Of a stretch of DNA of 64,000 bases, positions 1 through 7,893 are shown one piece after another; position 1 is the stretch's first letter, and each line of letters starts with the position of its first letter. Both the position numbers and the translations under genes were made by a program. The stretch comes from Corynebacterium renale (GTDB lineage Bacteria > Actinomycetota > Actinomycetes > Mycobacteriales > Mycobacteriaceae). The notes under the pieces are model-generated. The model was not told the DNA's origin. It ran no database searches and worked only from the letters and a program-made list of their open reading frames with translations. The stretch is from the NCBI RefSeq assembly GCF_002563965.1, contig NZ_PDJF01000001.1, positions 558,001-622,000 of the forward strand, read 5' to 3'.

Positions 1-617
1 AGTTCGTCGACGAACTCCAAGTCCCCGCCCAACGGCATGCCGGACGCTAGTTTGGAGATCTTCAGGTCCGGGAAGTCGCGCAGCAGTCGCACCAGGTACG
101 CCGCCGTGGCCTCGCCTTCGGTGTTGGGGTTCGTTGCGAGGATGACTTCGGTGATGGTGGGGGCGTCGTCGTAAAGCGGGGCCTCCGGGGTGGAATCAGC
201 CAACTCCCGGTCCTGCACAACACCACCAATGCGCTGCAGGAGGGTCGTGATGTTGAGGTCCTTCGGGCCCACGTTGGCCAGCGGGTCCAGCGAGCCGCCG
301 AGCACGTGGTAGCGGCCGGAGTATTCGCCGGTGCGCTCGATGACCTGGATGTCCTTCGGCTCTTCGACCACGCAGACGGTGGCTCGGTCGCGGCTGGAGT
401 CGGCGCAGATGCGGCACACGGCGTCTTGGGAAATGTTGTTGCAGATGCGGCAGAAGGTCACGCCGTCGCGGACTTCGCCGAGTGCCTTTTGGAGGCGGTC
501 GATGTCCTCGGGTTCGACGGTCAGCAGGTGGAAGGCGATGCGTTGCGCGCTTTTCGGGCCTACACCGGGGAGGCGGGAAAGTTCGTCGATGAGGTCTTGA
601 AGTGGGCCTTCAAACAC
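1..617 (-). CDS. recR: Recombination mediator RecR (3' end outside window)
   Basis: RecR acts with RecO and RecF to load RecA at single-stranded gaps. The visible 205 codons show the family layout: an N-terminal helix-hairpin-helix region ([14 protein letters not shown]), a four-cysteine zinc finger (CRICNN...CRIC, about residues 54-69) and the Toprim start ([26 protein letters not shown]). I chose the GTG at 617 because AAGGAAG lies just upstream and the protein then begins [18 protein letters not shown], as RecR proteins do. It is the last visible gene of the dnaX-ybaB-recR group and is separated from ybaB by a terminator-like hairpin. The C-terminus runs off base 1. Confidence 0.95.
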   Translation of the reverse strand, partial: MFEGPLQDLIDELSRLPGVGPKSAQRIAFHLLTVEPEDIDRLQKALGEVRDGVTFCRICNNISQDAVCRICADSSRDRATVCVVEEPKDIQVIERTGEYSGRYHVLGGSLDPLANVGPKDLNITTLLQRIGGVVQDRELADSTPEAPLYDDAPTITEVILATNPNTEGEATAAYLVRLLRDFPDLKISKLASGMPLGGDLEFVDE

Positions 618-640
618 GGTTTCTTCCTTTCGCAACGAAA

Positions 641-664
641 ACGGGGCGCCGGAAGCGCCCCGCA
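641..664 (-). terminator. Terminator-like hairpin between ybaB and recR
   Basis: Arms CGGGGCGC (642-649) and GCGCCCCG (655-662) are followed on the minus strand by TTTTCG. The hairpin sits after ybaB and before the recR ribosome-binding site, so it could attenuate read-through within the operon. Confidence 0.5.
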
Positions 665-679
665 ACACGGTTGTAAAGT

Positions 680-1018
680 TTAGCCGAAGAGTTCGCCGAG
701 GCTGCCCCCGCCGAGGCCCTGGGAAAGTGGGCCGATCTTTTCTTCAGCCAGCTTGCCGATCTTCTGGTGGCCGTCGGCAAAAGCACCAACGATGAGGTCC
801 TGCAGCGTCTCGACGTCCTCAGGGTCTACCACCTGCGGGTCGATGGATACGGCCTTGACCTCGCCACCGCCGGACAGGGTGATCTTGACCAGGCCGTTGC
901 CGGCTTCACCGACGAGCTCGGTAGCCATGATCTCAGCCTGTGCGTTCTGCAGCTGGGACTGCATTTCCTGCGCCTGCTGGAGGATCTGCTGCATGTCTGG
1001 GAGGTTTGCTTCGCTCAT
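680..1018 (-). CDS. YbaB/EbfC nucleoid-associated protein
   Basis: A 112-residue protein of the YbaB/EbfC family, a small dimeric DNA-binding protein encoded almost invariably between dnaX and recR. The sequence shows the usual long N-terminal helix rich in Q, E and A ([21 protein letters not shown]), the central strand [23 protein letters not shown] and the [13 protein letters not shown] helix. The C-terminal [12 protein letters not shown] tail is also typical. It lies 48 bases after dnaX and is probably co-transcribed with it. Confidence 0.93.
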   Translation of the reverse strand: MSEANLPDMQQILQQAQEMQSQLQNAQAEIMATELVGEAGNGLVKITLSGGGEVKAVSIDPQVVDPEDVETLQDLIVGAFADGHQKIGKLAEEKIGPLSQGLGGGSLGELFG

Positions 1019-1066
1019 TCTTCAGTACCTTTCTCGGGCGTAAATTTCTTCCAACTAGTGTACCGA

Positions 1067-3190
1067 CTACATCGGCGTAGCGCCGAGCTCCTTGTGCAGA
1101 AGGTCCATGGCCACCGACATTGCGTCACGACGGTCCAGGTGGCCCGGCGTCTGCGACTCCTCAATCATCTCCCGGGCCTCCTCCGACTGGTCGAAACTGT
1201 CCTCGGGTGGGACGTCCTCGCCGGGCGGTTCGGGCGGCAGGGGAACCTCTTCCGGCTCGCGCGCCTTGTTCTGTCGGGCGCGTTGCACCGCCTCCGCCAC
1301 GTTGATGCGGCGCCGCGGTGCAGGCTGCTCAGGTTGGGGCGCGGGTGCCGGCTCCGGCTCCGGTGGCTGGGGTTGGCCGCCTAGTTTGGCGGGTTCGCCC
1401 CACGTCGGCGCCGGTTCAGGCTCCGGTTCGGGTTCCGGTTCTGGCTGGGGTTCCGGCGTGGGCGCAGGTTTCGGCGCTCGCGCCGCTTGCGTGCCGACGA
1501 CCACGTGAACCCCAACCTCACGCTGCGCATAATGCGACACCGCCTGCACGATCGCCGCATTATTCGGATCCGCGTTGAGGCGTTCCGCCAACGCGCCCGT
1601 GGTGTGCCCCAGCGTCAGCGCATTGTCCGCGAAGTCGAGGACCTTCGCCTCCGCCATCATGATCTCGGCGGTGCGTGCCTTCGTGCCCACTTCACGACGA
1701 ATCTGCGCCCAATTCTGCGTCACCTTGTCCAGGATTTCTGCGTCAGAAAGCTCCGACGATTCCTGCTTTGGCTCGGGCTGCGGTTCGGGAGCTGGAGCCT
1801 GGGGTTCGGGCTCGCGTTGCGGTTGCGGTGCCGGCTGCGCAGGTTCCGGCTCCGGCTCCCGCTGCGGCTGCGCCGGCTGGGAGGCTTGCGCCTGCTGGCG
1901 TGCCATCTCGCGGGCTTTCTCCACACGCGACTGTTCCGCACCCGCGGCCGCCTGGCCGGCCTGCTGTTGGGACCTACGCCCATAGACGCGCCCGGAGCGG
2001 GCGGCCTTCGCGGCGGGTTCGGAATTCGTGGTGCCCGTCGCTGCAGCGGCGTGCGCCGCAGCCTGCGGAGAGGCCGCAACCGGTGCAGGCGGGGCTGCCG
2101 CCGGCTGGACCAGGTGCGCGAACAGGATTTCCAGGAGGAGGCGCGGGGACGTGGCGCCGCGAAGGTCGGTGATGCGGGAGTTTACTTCGTCGGCAAGCCG
2201 GGTGATCTGCGGTCCGGTGAACATGGCGGCTTGCTCGCGGAGGATGTCGGCGCGGTCGGTGGGGGCGTCGACGAGCCCGGATTCCAGGGCGTCGGGGACG
2301 GCTTGGAGCACCATGAGGTCGCGTAGCCGGTCAAGTAAGTCGGTGACGAAGCGGCGGGGTTCGATGCCTTCTTCGATGACGTCGTCGATGATGGAAAAGA
2401 GCGTGGGCTTGTCGACGTTCGCGAGGGCAGTCACGGTGTCGTCGAGAAGCGACAAATCCGTCACGCCCAAAAGCGGCAGCGCCGCCTGGTACGTCAAACC
2501 ATCCGGGCCTGCGCCGGAAAGCAGCTGGTCAAGGAGGGAAAGAGAGTCGCGGGGGCTGCCACCACCCTGGCGGATGATCAGCGGGTACACCGAATCCTCG
2601 ACGTACGCGCCCTCCGCCTCAACGGTGCGCTGCAGCAACTGCTTCATGCCCTGCGGCGTGAGCAGGCGGAACGGGTAATGGTGGGTACGCGAACGGATCG
2701 TGCCGATGATTTTCTCCGGCTCAGTCGTGGCGAAGATAAAAACCAGGTGCTCCGGTGGCTCCTCCACCACCTTGAGCAGCGCGTTCGCACCCGCAGAGGA
2801 AATCATGTGCGCCTCGTCGATGATGAACACCCGGTAGCGGGACTCCGCCGGCGCATAATAAGCCCGGTCGCGCAGCTCACGCATATCGTCGACACCATTG
2901 TGCGAAGCGGCGTCCAACTCCGTCACATCCAAATTGCCCGGCCCACCCGGCGCGAGCGACACACACGACGGGCACTGCCCGCACGGCTGCGACGTCGGAC
3001 CATGCACACAATTCAGCGACCGGGCCAAAATGCGTGCCGACGACGTCTTCCCCGTCCCCCGCGGCCCCGAAAACAAATACGCATGGTTAATCCGCCCACT
3101 ATCCAACGCATTCGACAGCGGAACAGTAACCTGCTCTTGGCCAACTACCTGCGCAAACGAGGCCGGCCGATACTTCCTATACAGCGACAC
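1067..3190 (-). CDS. dnaX: DNA polymerase III subunit gamma/tau
   Basis: Clamp-loader ATPase of 707 residues. Visible features: SLYRKYRPASFAQVVGQ at the N-terminus, Walker A GPRGTGKTS (about residues 42-50), a zinc-binding cluster (CVHGPTSQPCGQCPSC), Walker B IIDEAHMIS, the SRT-type sensor, and from about residue 370 a long Pro/Glu/Gln-rich linker before a conserved C-terminal domain. I place the start at GTG 3190 rather than the in-frame GTG at 3199: the protein then begins VSLYRKYRP like other DnaX proteins, and TAGGGT (3198-3203) lies seven bases upstream, as for a leaderless mRNA. I see no clear slippery sequence for a short gamma form. Confidence 0.95.
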   Translation of the reverse strand: MSLYRKYRPASFAQVVGQEQVTVPLSNALDSGRINHAYLFSGPRGTGKTSSARILARSLNCVHGPTSQPCGQCPSCVSLAPGGPGNLDVTELDAASHNGVDDMRELRDRAYYAPAESRYRVFIIDEAHMISSAGANALLKVVEEPPEHLVFIFATTEPEKIIGTIRSRTHHYPFRLLTPQGMKQLLQRTVEAEGAYVEDSVYPLIIRQGGGSPRDSLSLLDQLLSGAGPDGLTYQAALPLLGVTDLSLLDDTVTALANVDKPTLFSIIDDVIEEGIEPRRFVTDLLDRLRDLMVLQAVPDALESGLVDAPTDRADILREQAAMFTGPQITRLADEVNSRITDLRGATSPRLLLEILFAHLVQPAAAPPAPVAASPQAAAHAAAATGTTNSEPAAKAARSGRVYGRRSQQQAGQAAAGAEQSRVEKAREMARQQAQASQPAQPQREPEPEPAQPAPQPQREPEPQAPAPEPQPEPKQESSELSDAEILDKVTQNWAQIRREVGTKARTAEIMMAEAKVLDFADNALTLGHTTGALAERLNADPNNAAIVQAVSHYAQREVGVHVVVGTQAARAPKPAPTPEPQPEPEPEPEPEPAPTWGEPAKLGGQPQPPEPEPAPAPQPEQPAPRRRINVAEAVQRARQNKAREPEEVPLPPEPPGEDVPPEDSFDQSEEAREMIEESQTPGHLDRRDAMSVAMDLLHKELGATPM

Positions 3191-3197
3191 GCTCTCC

Positions 3198-3236
3198 ACC
3201 CTACCGCAGCGGCGCTACGCGCCACTGCGGTAGGGA
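3198..3236. repeat. Large palindrome overlapping the dnaX promoter
   Basis: CCCTACCGCAG (3199-3209) pairs with CTGCGGTAGGG (3225-3235), and the inner bases extend the stem with one wobble pair and a 3-4 base loop. ACTGCGGTAGGGA recurs at about 3247-3259. The palindrome covers the inferred dnaX -10 hexamer (TAGGGT on the minus strand, 3198-3203). It could be the terminator of the upstream minus-strand gene, an operator for dnaX, or both. Confidence 0.6.
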
Positions 3237-3275
3237 ATTGGTGGACACTGCGGTAGGGAAAGGAGACACCCCGGC

Positions 3276-3845
3276 CTACAACCACTCCCCGCGGGACCAG
3301 TCGTACAGATTCACCTCACGCTCAGCGGCGCGCTGTAGCAACTCCCCCAACCCGTGTTCTTGAGCGAAGTCGTATTCCTCCTTGCGCAGCAGGAGTAACT
3401 GCAGCATAAGGGTCATCCGCTGCTCTTCCGGTTCCACGTATTGAGGAACCGGGCCGCCCCACAGCAACGGGGAGATAAGAGCACCGTGGCGCACTGTGAA
3501 ATCCGCGAAGTCCAAGTTCGCCCGTACCGCCAGGCCGGGCAGGATGGTTCCCGGTTGCGCGGGGAACGCGGTGGCTGCACCCGCGAGCATTCCGGCAGCG
3601 GCACGTAACACCACATCAGCGCTATCTGCGCCGGCGGTGGTGACTGTGAGGATCTCGGTGCGCAGGTCGGTGGCGTGGTCGTCGGCACGCACTACCCCGG
3701 TGTCTACCTCAGAGAAGTCAGTGGTCACCGCGTATGTCAGCCCGTCCTCGCTGCCGACTGCCAGGCCGAAGTCGGCGCGGGGCGTTTCGGTCAGGGGTAC
3801 GGGCATAGCGTCCTGGAGCCAGGCCATGCGGGTGTGTGCGTCCAC
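3276..3845 (-). CDS. Suppressor-of-fused (SUFU)-like domain protein
   Basis: A 189-residue cytosolic protein without signal or membrane segment. The C-terminal part (QRMTLMLQLLLLRKEEYDF, then AQEHGLGELLQRAAEREVNLYDWSR) resembles the end of bacterial SUFU-domain proteins, where a phrase like LQLVPLTEEEY is followed by a helix and a D-x-x-R ending. The start is GTG 3845 with AAAGGAG five bases upstream. Its function in bacteria is unknown; some relatives act as immunity or stress proteins. It lies between aspT and dnaX. The family assignment is by pattern only. Confidence 0.5.
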   Translation of the reverse strand: MDAHTRMAWLQDAMPVPLTETPRADFGLAVGSEDGLTYAVTTDFSEVDTGVVRADDHATDLRTEILTVTTAGADSADVVLRAAAGMLAGAATAFPAQPGTILPGLAVRANLDFADFTVRHGALISPLLWGGPVPQYVEPEEQRMTLMLQLLLLRKEEYDFAQEHGLGELLQRAAEREVNLYDWSRGEWL

Positions 3846-3882
3846 GGTTCTCCTTTAACTGCGCGACAGGGCTAGACAGGCC

Positions 3883-3973
3883 GTGATACAAAAACTACAT
3901 TCTGCGGAATTTCAGAAAATCCGACCTGCGGATATTCGGCGGGCAAAGCCACAGAATGTAGTTTTCGTATCAC
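3883..3973. repeat. Long inverted repeat of 91 bp downstream of aspT
   Basis: Two 22-base arms (3883-3904 and 3952-3973) are inverted copies differing at one position; they begin GTGATACAAAAACTAC and end GTTTTCGTATCAC. The 47-base interior holds a second imperfect dyad (CGGAATTTC...GAAAATCCG). It occupies most of the gap between aspT and the SUFU-like gene. It may act as the aspT terminator, but the long, near-perfect termini also fit a small palindromic mobile repeat. Confidence 0.7.
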
Positions 3974-3987
3974 CACGCGAAGTCGGC

Positions 3988-5271
3988 CTAGTGGCCCAGC
4001 TTCTCTACGGCGGCGAGCAGGACGCACGTTGCGACGCCGTCCATCGCGGTCTCCACCTGGTCCTGCGGCGGCAGGGACGGAGCGAGGCGGATGTTGCGGT
4101 CGTTCGGATCGTCCTTGAGCGGGAAGGAAGAGCCGGCGCCGGTCAGCGCGATACCTGCTTCCTTGGCCAGCTCAACGACGCGGGTCGCGGTGCCGTCGAG
4201 GACGTCCAGGGAAATGAAGTAGCCGCCTGCCGGGTTGGTCCAGCGTGCGACGCCATATTCGCCGAGGCGTTCCTCGAGGATGCGGTTCACGGCGGCGAAC
4301 TTCGGGGCCAGGGACGCGGCGTGCTTGCGCATGACTTCGCGTACGCCTTCGGCATTCTTGAAGAATTCGGCGTGCGCCCACTGGTTCACCTTGTTCGGGC
4401 CGATGCCGCGGACGCCGGCGTGCTTGGCGTACCACGCCAGGTTCTCCGGGGAGGACGCGAAGAAGGCTACGCCGCCGCCGGCCTGGGTGATCTTGGAGGT
4501 CGAGGCCATGACCCAGAAGCGGTTCGGGTTGCCGGCCTCTGCCGCGTAATCCAGGATCGGGAGGATGGGTTCCGGCTCCGCGGCTGGGTCCGGGTTGAGG
4601 GTGTGGATGGCGTACGCGTTGTCCCACACGATGCGGAAGTCGGGGGCCGCAGTCTCCATGGCGGCGAGGGCGCGGGCGCGTTCCTCGGAGATGGTGATTC
4701 CTGTGGGGTTGCCGAACATCGGGACCAACCACATACCCTTGACCTGCTGATCCTTCGCGAGTTCGGCGATGGCGTCGGTGTCGGGGCCGTCGTCAAGCAT
4801 GGGGACGGTGATCATCTCAAAGCCGAAGTGCTCAGTGATGGTGAAGTGGCGGTCGTAGCCGGGGACTGGGCAGATCCATTTGACGGTCTCTTCGTGCGCC
4901 CACGGGCGTTCGGAGTCGTTGTTGCCCCAGATGTAGGACCAGCTGATGAGGTCGAACATGATGTTCAGGGAGGAGGAATCGGCCGCCAGCAACTGTTCCG
5001 TGGGGACGCCGAGAAGTTCGGCCCAGATCTCGCGGATCTCTTTCACGCCCTTGAGATTGCCGTAATTGCGCACGTCCTCCCCGCTGGGGGTGGTGTGATT
5101 GCCCGCGCCCGGAAGTGAAAGTACTTCCTCCGCAATGTTGAGCTGCTCGTTGGACGGCTTACCGCGCGTGAGGTCCAGCTGCAGGTTCTCCGCCTGCAGG
5201 GTGGCGTACTTATTGCGGATATCCTGCGCAAACTCTTTCAGCTGCGCGGCATCCATGTCGAGCAGAGACAT
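3988..5271 (-). CDS. aspT: Aspartate aminotransferase, AspT type
   Basis: PLP-dependent transaminase of 427 residues, closely matching the corynebacterial AspT subgroup that supplies aspartate from oxaloacetate and glutamate. Visible motifs: WICPVPGYDRHF, MFGNPTGITIS, WDNAYAIHTL and the PLP lysine in MASTSKITQAGGG. The open frame reaches 5364, but I start at ATG 5271 (MSLLDMDAAQLKEF) because AGGAGGG lies just upstream and family members begin this way. It is transcribed toward dnaX and has its own upstream region. Confidence 0.93.
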   Translation of the reverse strand: MSLLDMDAAQLKEFAQDIRNKYATLQAENLQLDLTRGKPSNEQLNIAEEVLSLPGAGNHTTPSGEDVRNYGNLKGVKEIREIWAELLGVPTEQLLAADSSSLNIMFDLISWSYIWGNNDSERPWAHEETVKWICPVPGYDRHFTITEHFGFEMITVPMLDDGPDTDAIAELAKDQQVKGMWLVPMFGNPTGITISEERARALAAMETAAPDFRIVWDNAYAIHTLNPDPAAEPEPILPILDYAAEAGNPNRFWVMASTSKITQAGGGVAFFASSPENLAWYAKHAGVRGIGPNKVNQWAHAEFFKNAEGVREVMRKHAASLAPKFAAVNRILEERLGEYGVARWTNPAGGYFISLDVLDGTATRVVELAKEAGIALTGAGSSFPLKDDPNDRNIRLAPSLPPQDQVETAMDGVATCVLLAAVEKLGH

Positions 5272-5364
5272 AAAACCCTCCTGAAGTGGCTCAGTGCTTA
5301 TCGACGCCCCACCAGCCCCTGTGAGCCCGGCAACGTCGACACAATCGTCCGCCCTAGGATACAC

Positions 5365-6252
5365 CCGCCAGGAACGCGGGGGAAGAGGTTTCGGGGAGGG
5401 TTGGTGGGCAGGGATGGCCTCAGAAGGTGGGCCTGACAGCCTAGCGTGTTACAGTGATTGACTTAGCGCTCAAGAACGGTCCCTGATCCTTAGCAGATTA
5501 TATCGCTTGAGCGTTTTTGTATTCCAGGAGTCTGCACTACGCCCCACGGAAAAACTGACGCATTACCAAGAACTGCCAGCTTCTACACAGCGACAAGATT
5601 TGTTGACAACATCAAGCCGCTACAATGCAGATAATAAAAAAGGCAAACATGCTGCTCATAGTTTATTTTTGAGGGTTTTTTAGCAATGAAAAACTTGCCA
5701 AACGTGAGGTAGGACAGTAAAGTTCGTGGCGAGGAAGCCTGCAAAATACTTCCCCCAAAAGGGGGCCTTTACGCTCTGATGAAGTGCAAAGGCCTACAGA
5801 CCGCCTAGCTAAACAGTCAGGCACATAAGGCTATGAACCTAATCGTCCGAACGGAATACCGTGCGATTAGTCCCAGCCTTTGAGCCCGTTCACTGTCCAG
5901 CACTGCCTCCACTTTTGCCCAAGTGGAGGCCTCTTGGATCGACCTGGAGAATTGTCGTTGCAATGTTCTCGCATCGGAACCTCCTCTGGCTTGACGGCCC
6001 CTGCGTGAAATAAGCAGTGGCCCGCCGAGGCATCGCCACTGCCATACCGCGGGGTTTCCAACCTCATTTCTGATGTTGCAACGCCCTCAGGCTAACACAG
6101 GGAAATGCCGACAAGCGTCGAAGAAGTCCCCCGCTCCGGCCCGTTCAACGAAAGTTTGCCACCACCAAGATATTCGCCAACCACAGCTTGGCTTACATCG
6201 CAAAACACTATCGATTCGTGAGCCAATGGGCATATCCACCCGTCTCCCCACC
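5365..6252. other. Non-coding stretch with several hairpins
   Basis: I see no convincing protein gene here. A stem CGCTCAAG (5467-5474) / CTTGAGCG (5506-5513) followed by TTTTT lies just after a possible -10 TACAGT (5450-5455), so a short plus-strand RNA of about 55 bases is conceivable. Two further hairpins are CCCCC-AAAA-GGGGG (5752-5765) and CCTCCACTT...AAGTGGAGG (5906-5929). An eight-codon frame at 5685 and a 66-codon minus frame at 5867-6067 lack codon bias. This may hold an unrecognised small RNA or be gene debris. Confidence 0.5.
5450..5518 (+). ncRNA. Candidate short RNA (promoter-like hexamer plus hairpin and U-run)
   Basis: TACAGT at 5450-5455 is followed about seven bases later by a region that ends in an 8-bp stem (5467-5474 with 5506-5513) and TTTTT. 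The order hexamer, short transcript, stem, U-run fits a small RNA, but no -35 is clear and no known family is recognised. It could equally be a stray terminator. Confidence 0.25.
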
Positions 6253-6297
6253 TTGTCACCCCACCCGTGGCCGTTTTATAATTGGGAATCATTTTCA
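6253..6297 (+). promoter_or_regulatory. Promoter with Zur-box-like operator
   Basis: TTGTCA (6253-6258), an 18-base spacer and TATAAT (6277-6282) form a good vegetative promoter reading into the lipoprotein gene at 6391. Directly downstream lies TGGGAATCATTTTCA (6283-6297); its reverse complement begins TGAAAATGATT, the conserved half of actinobacterial Zur operators. The site would cover the transcription start, the usual place for repression by zinc-loaded Zur. Confidence 0.5.
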
Positions 6298-6390
6298 AAA
6301 GCCACATAGCCTAACGGTCAAACAGCCAGCCGGCTCAACAGCTTCCGGCCCACCAGGCCCGGAAGCGTCCCAACTGAAGGAGCACCACCC

Positions 6391-7788
6391 ATGCATTCCC
6401 CTTCCCATACGGTCCGCCTAGCAGCGGCTTTAAGTACGCTCGCCCTCGCGCTCACCGCGTGTACCCAAGCGCAGGACTCCGCCACCCCGAGCAGTCAGCA
6501 GGAATCCCACACCGCCCAGGCGGCAGATACCCAAGATACGAAAGATACCCAGGCCTACCTGGAGCCTTTCGGCGCGGCGATAAAGGAGCATTGGCCGGTG
6601 TCTGGCGAGATTTGGCCGGGTGTGGATTACACGCAGCACGTGGCCGTCGTCTTTAAGCTTGATGCCAACGACGAGGTGCAGCAGGCCTGGGCCTTCGACA
6701 CGAACGGTTCCCGCGAGCTGACCACGCAGGAGATCGCGGGTCTCACCCCGCCGGATGCGGGCGGTTACAGCGAGGGCGAGCTGGGTGATCGCACCGCCGT
6801 TTTCCTGGCTATTAACGACGACACCATCGCCGAGGACCCGGATACCACCGAACTGTACCGCTTCGCTTCCCACGAGCTGGTTCACTTCTACCACCAGCCG
6901 AACCTCACCGGGTCCGCTGAGGAGGGCAGCCGTTCCGAGTCCTACCCCATCGACCCGGCGCCGCGCGTGGCCCGCCACATGATTTACCACAACCTAGTCC
7001 AGGCGTTAAAGCATCCTGAGCAGCGCGAGGAGCACGTGCAGCACGCGAAGTTCTGGCATGAGCAGTGGAAGCAGCAGTTCCCTGAGGAGGCCAAGGGCAT
7101 CGCGTGGGTGGACATTGTGGAGGGTCACGCCCGGTATATCGAGAATTTCCTCACCTTCCAGACCGCCGACAGCACACCGGAGGAGATCCGCGCCGGCGCC
7201 CTGGACAATATTAAGGAAGAGACGTTCCCCAGCGCCGACAAGGAAAGCTACGAGCTGGGCTACGTGGCTGGTTTGCTTCTCGACGCCACCGACCCCAACT
7301 GGAAGCCCGACTTCCTCAAGGAAAACGTCACCCCCGTGGAGAAACTACTTGCCGGCGTGACCCCTGCAGAGCAGACCGTGGACCCCGCGATCAAGAAGGA
7401 CGTCCAGGAAACGATCGCGGACGCGAATGAACAGCTCGCCCCGTACATGCAGACCCTCAAGGAAGCGGAGGACGACCCCTCAGTTCCCTACTTGGCGGTG
7501 GATATAATGGCGTCGTCGGGAAGCTTTTACAGCAAGAGCTTCGTCAGCTACCTGGGCAAGGATGCCGTCGCGGGGTTTGTTGGCCAGTACGCGCTCGGCG
7601 GCGGTGAACTGTCCGTCGACGATGCGGGCGTGTGGATGGCTGGCACCGAAATCCTCGTGCCGCTGCCGAAGGGCACGCAGGCCGAAGGTGGGACGCTCAA
7701 CCTCGACGGCGGGAAAGTGAAAGCCAAGGGCGTGAAGGTCACCGCAGAGACCGAAGGTGGGCGTACCGTGTACCGGGCGGTTGGATAG
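6391..7788 (+). CDS. Lipoprotein with gluzincin-like HExxH...EGHA signature
   Basis: A 465-residue exported lipoprotein. The signal peptide ends in the lipobox LTAC (Cys about residue 24). In the mature part, HELVH (about residues 161-165) matches the HExxH zinc motif, and about 80 residues on VEGHARYIE supplies the EGxAxYxE phrase that carries the third ligand in MA-clan peptidases. This suggests a membrane-anchored extracytoplasmic zinc peptidase; I do not recognise a named family and the substrate is unknown. AAGGAG precedes the ATG. The promoter carries a possible Zur operator, so zinc may control it. A stem with a U-run follows the gene. Confidence 0.6.
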   Translation: MHSPSHTVRLAAALSTLALALTACTQAQDSATPSSQQESHTAQAADTQDTKDTQAYLEPFGAAIKEHWPVSGEIWPGVDYTQHVAVVFKLDANDEVQQAWAFDTNGSRELTTQEIAGLTPPDAGGYSEGELGDRTAVFLAINDDTIAEDPDTTELYRFASHELVHFYHQPNLTGSAEEGSRSESYPIDPAPRVARHMIYHNLVQALKHPEQREEHVQHAKFWHEQWKQQFPEEAKGIAWVDIVEGHARYIENFLTFQTADSTPEEIRAGALDNIKEETFPSADKESYELGYVAGLLLDATDPNWKPDFLKENVTPVEKLLAGVTPAEQTVDPAIKKDVQETIADANEQLAPYMQTLKEAEDDPSVPYLAVDIMASSGSFYSKSFVSYLGKDAVAGFVGQYALGGGELSVDDAGVWMAGTEILVPLPKGTQAEGGTLNLDGGKVKAKGVKVTAETEGGRTVYRAVG

Positions 7789-7817
7789 GGCTCCATCTAA
7801 CAGTTACCTACAATTTG

Positions 7818-7864
7818 AAACAGGCAACGGAGTTGTTAATATCAGGCCGTTAGCCTGTTTTTAT
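7818..7864 (+). terminator. Terminator of the HExxH lipoprotein gene
   Basis: AAACAGGCAACGG (7818-7830) pairs with CCGTTAGCCTGTTT (7847-7860) with a single bulge, and the right arm runs into a T-rich tract. It separates the lipoprotein gene from wecB. Confidence 0.75.
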
Positions 7865-7893
7865 TGTGCGCGTAGTCGACAGAAGGGATTTTG

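Noticed and set aside
3883..5118. 411-codon plus-strand frame opposite aspT
   Set aside because: Shadow of aspT; it begins inside the inverted repeat and has no ribosome-binding site.
5685..5711. Eight-codon leader-like frame (MKNLPNVR)
   Set aside because: No regulated amino-acid bias, no attenuator pairing seen, and the next gene is 680 bases away.
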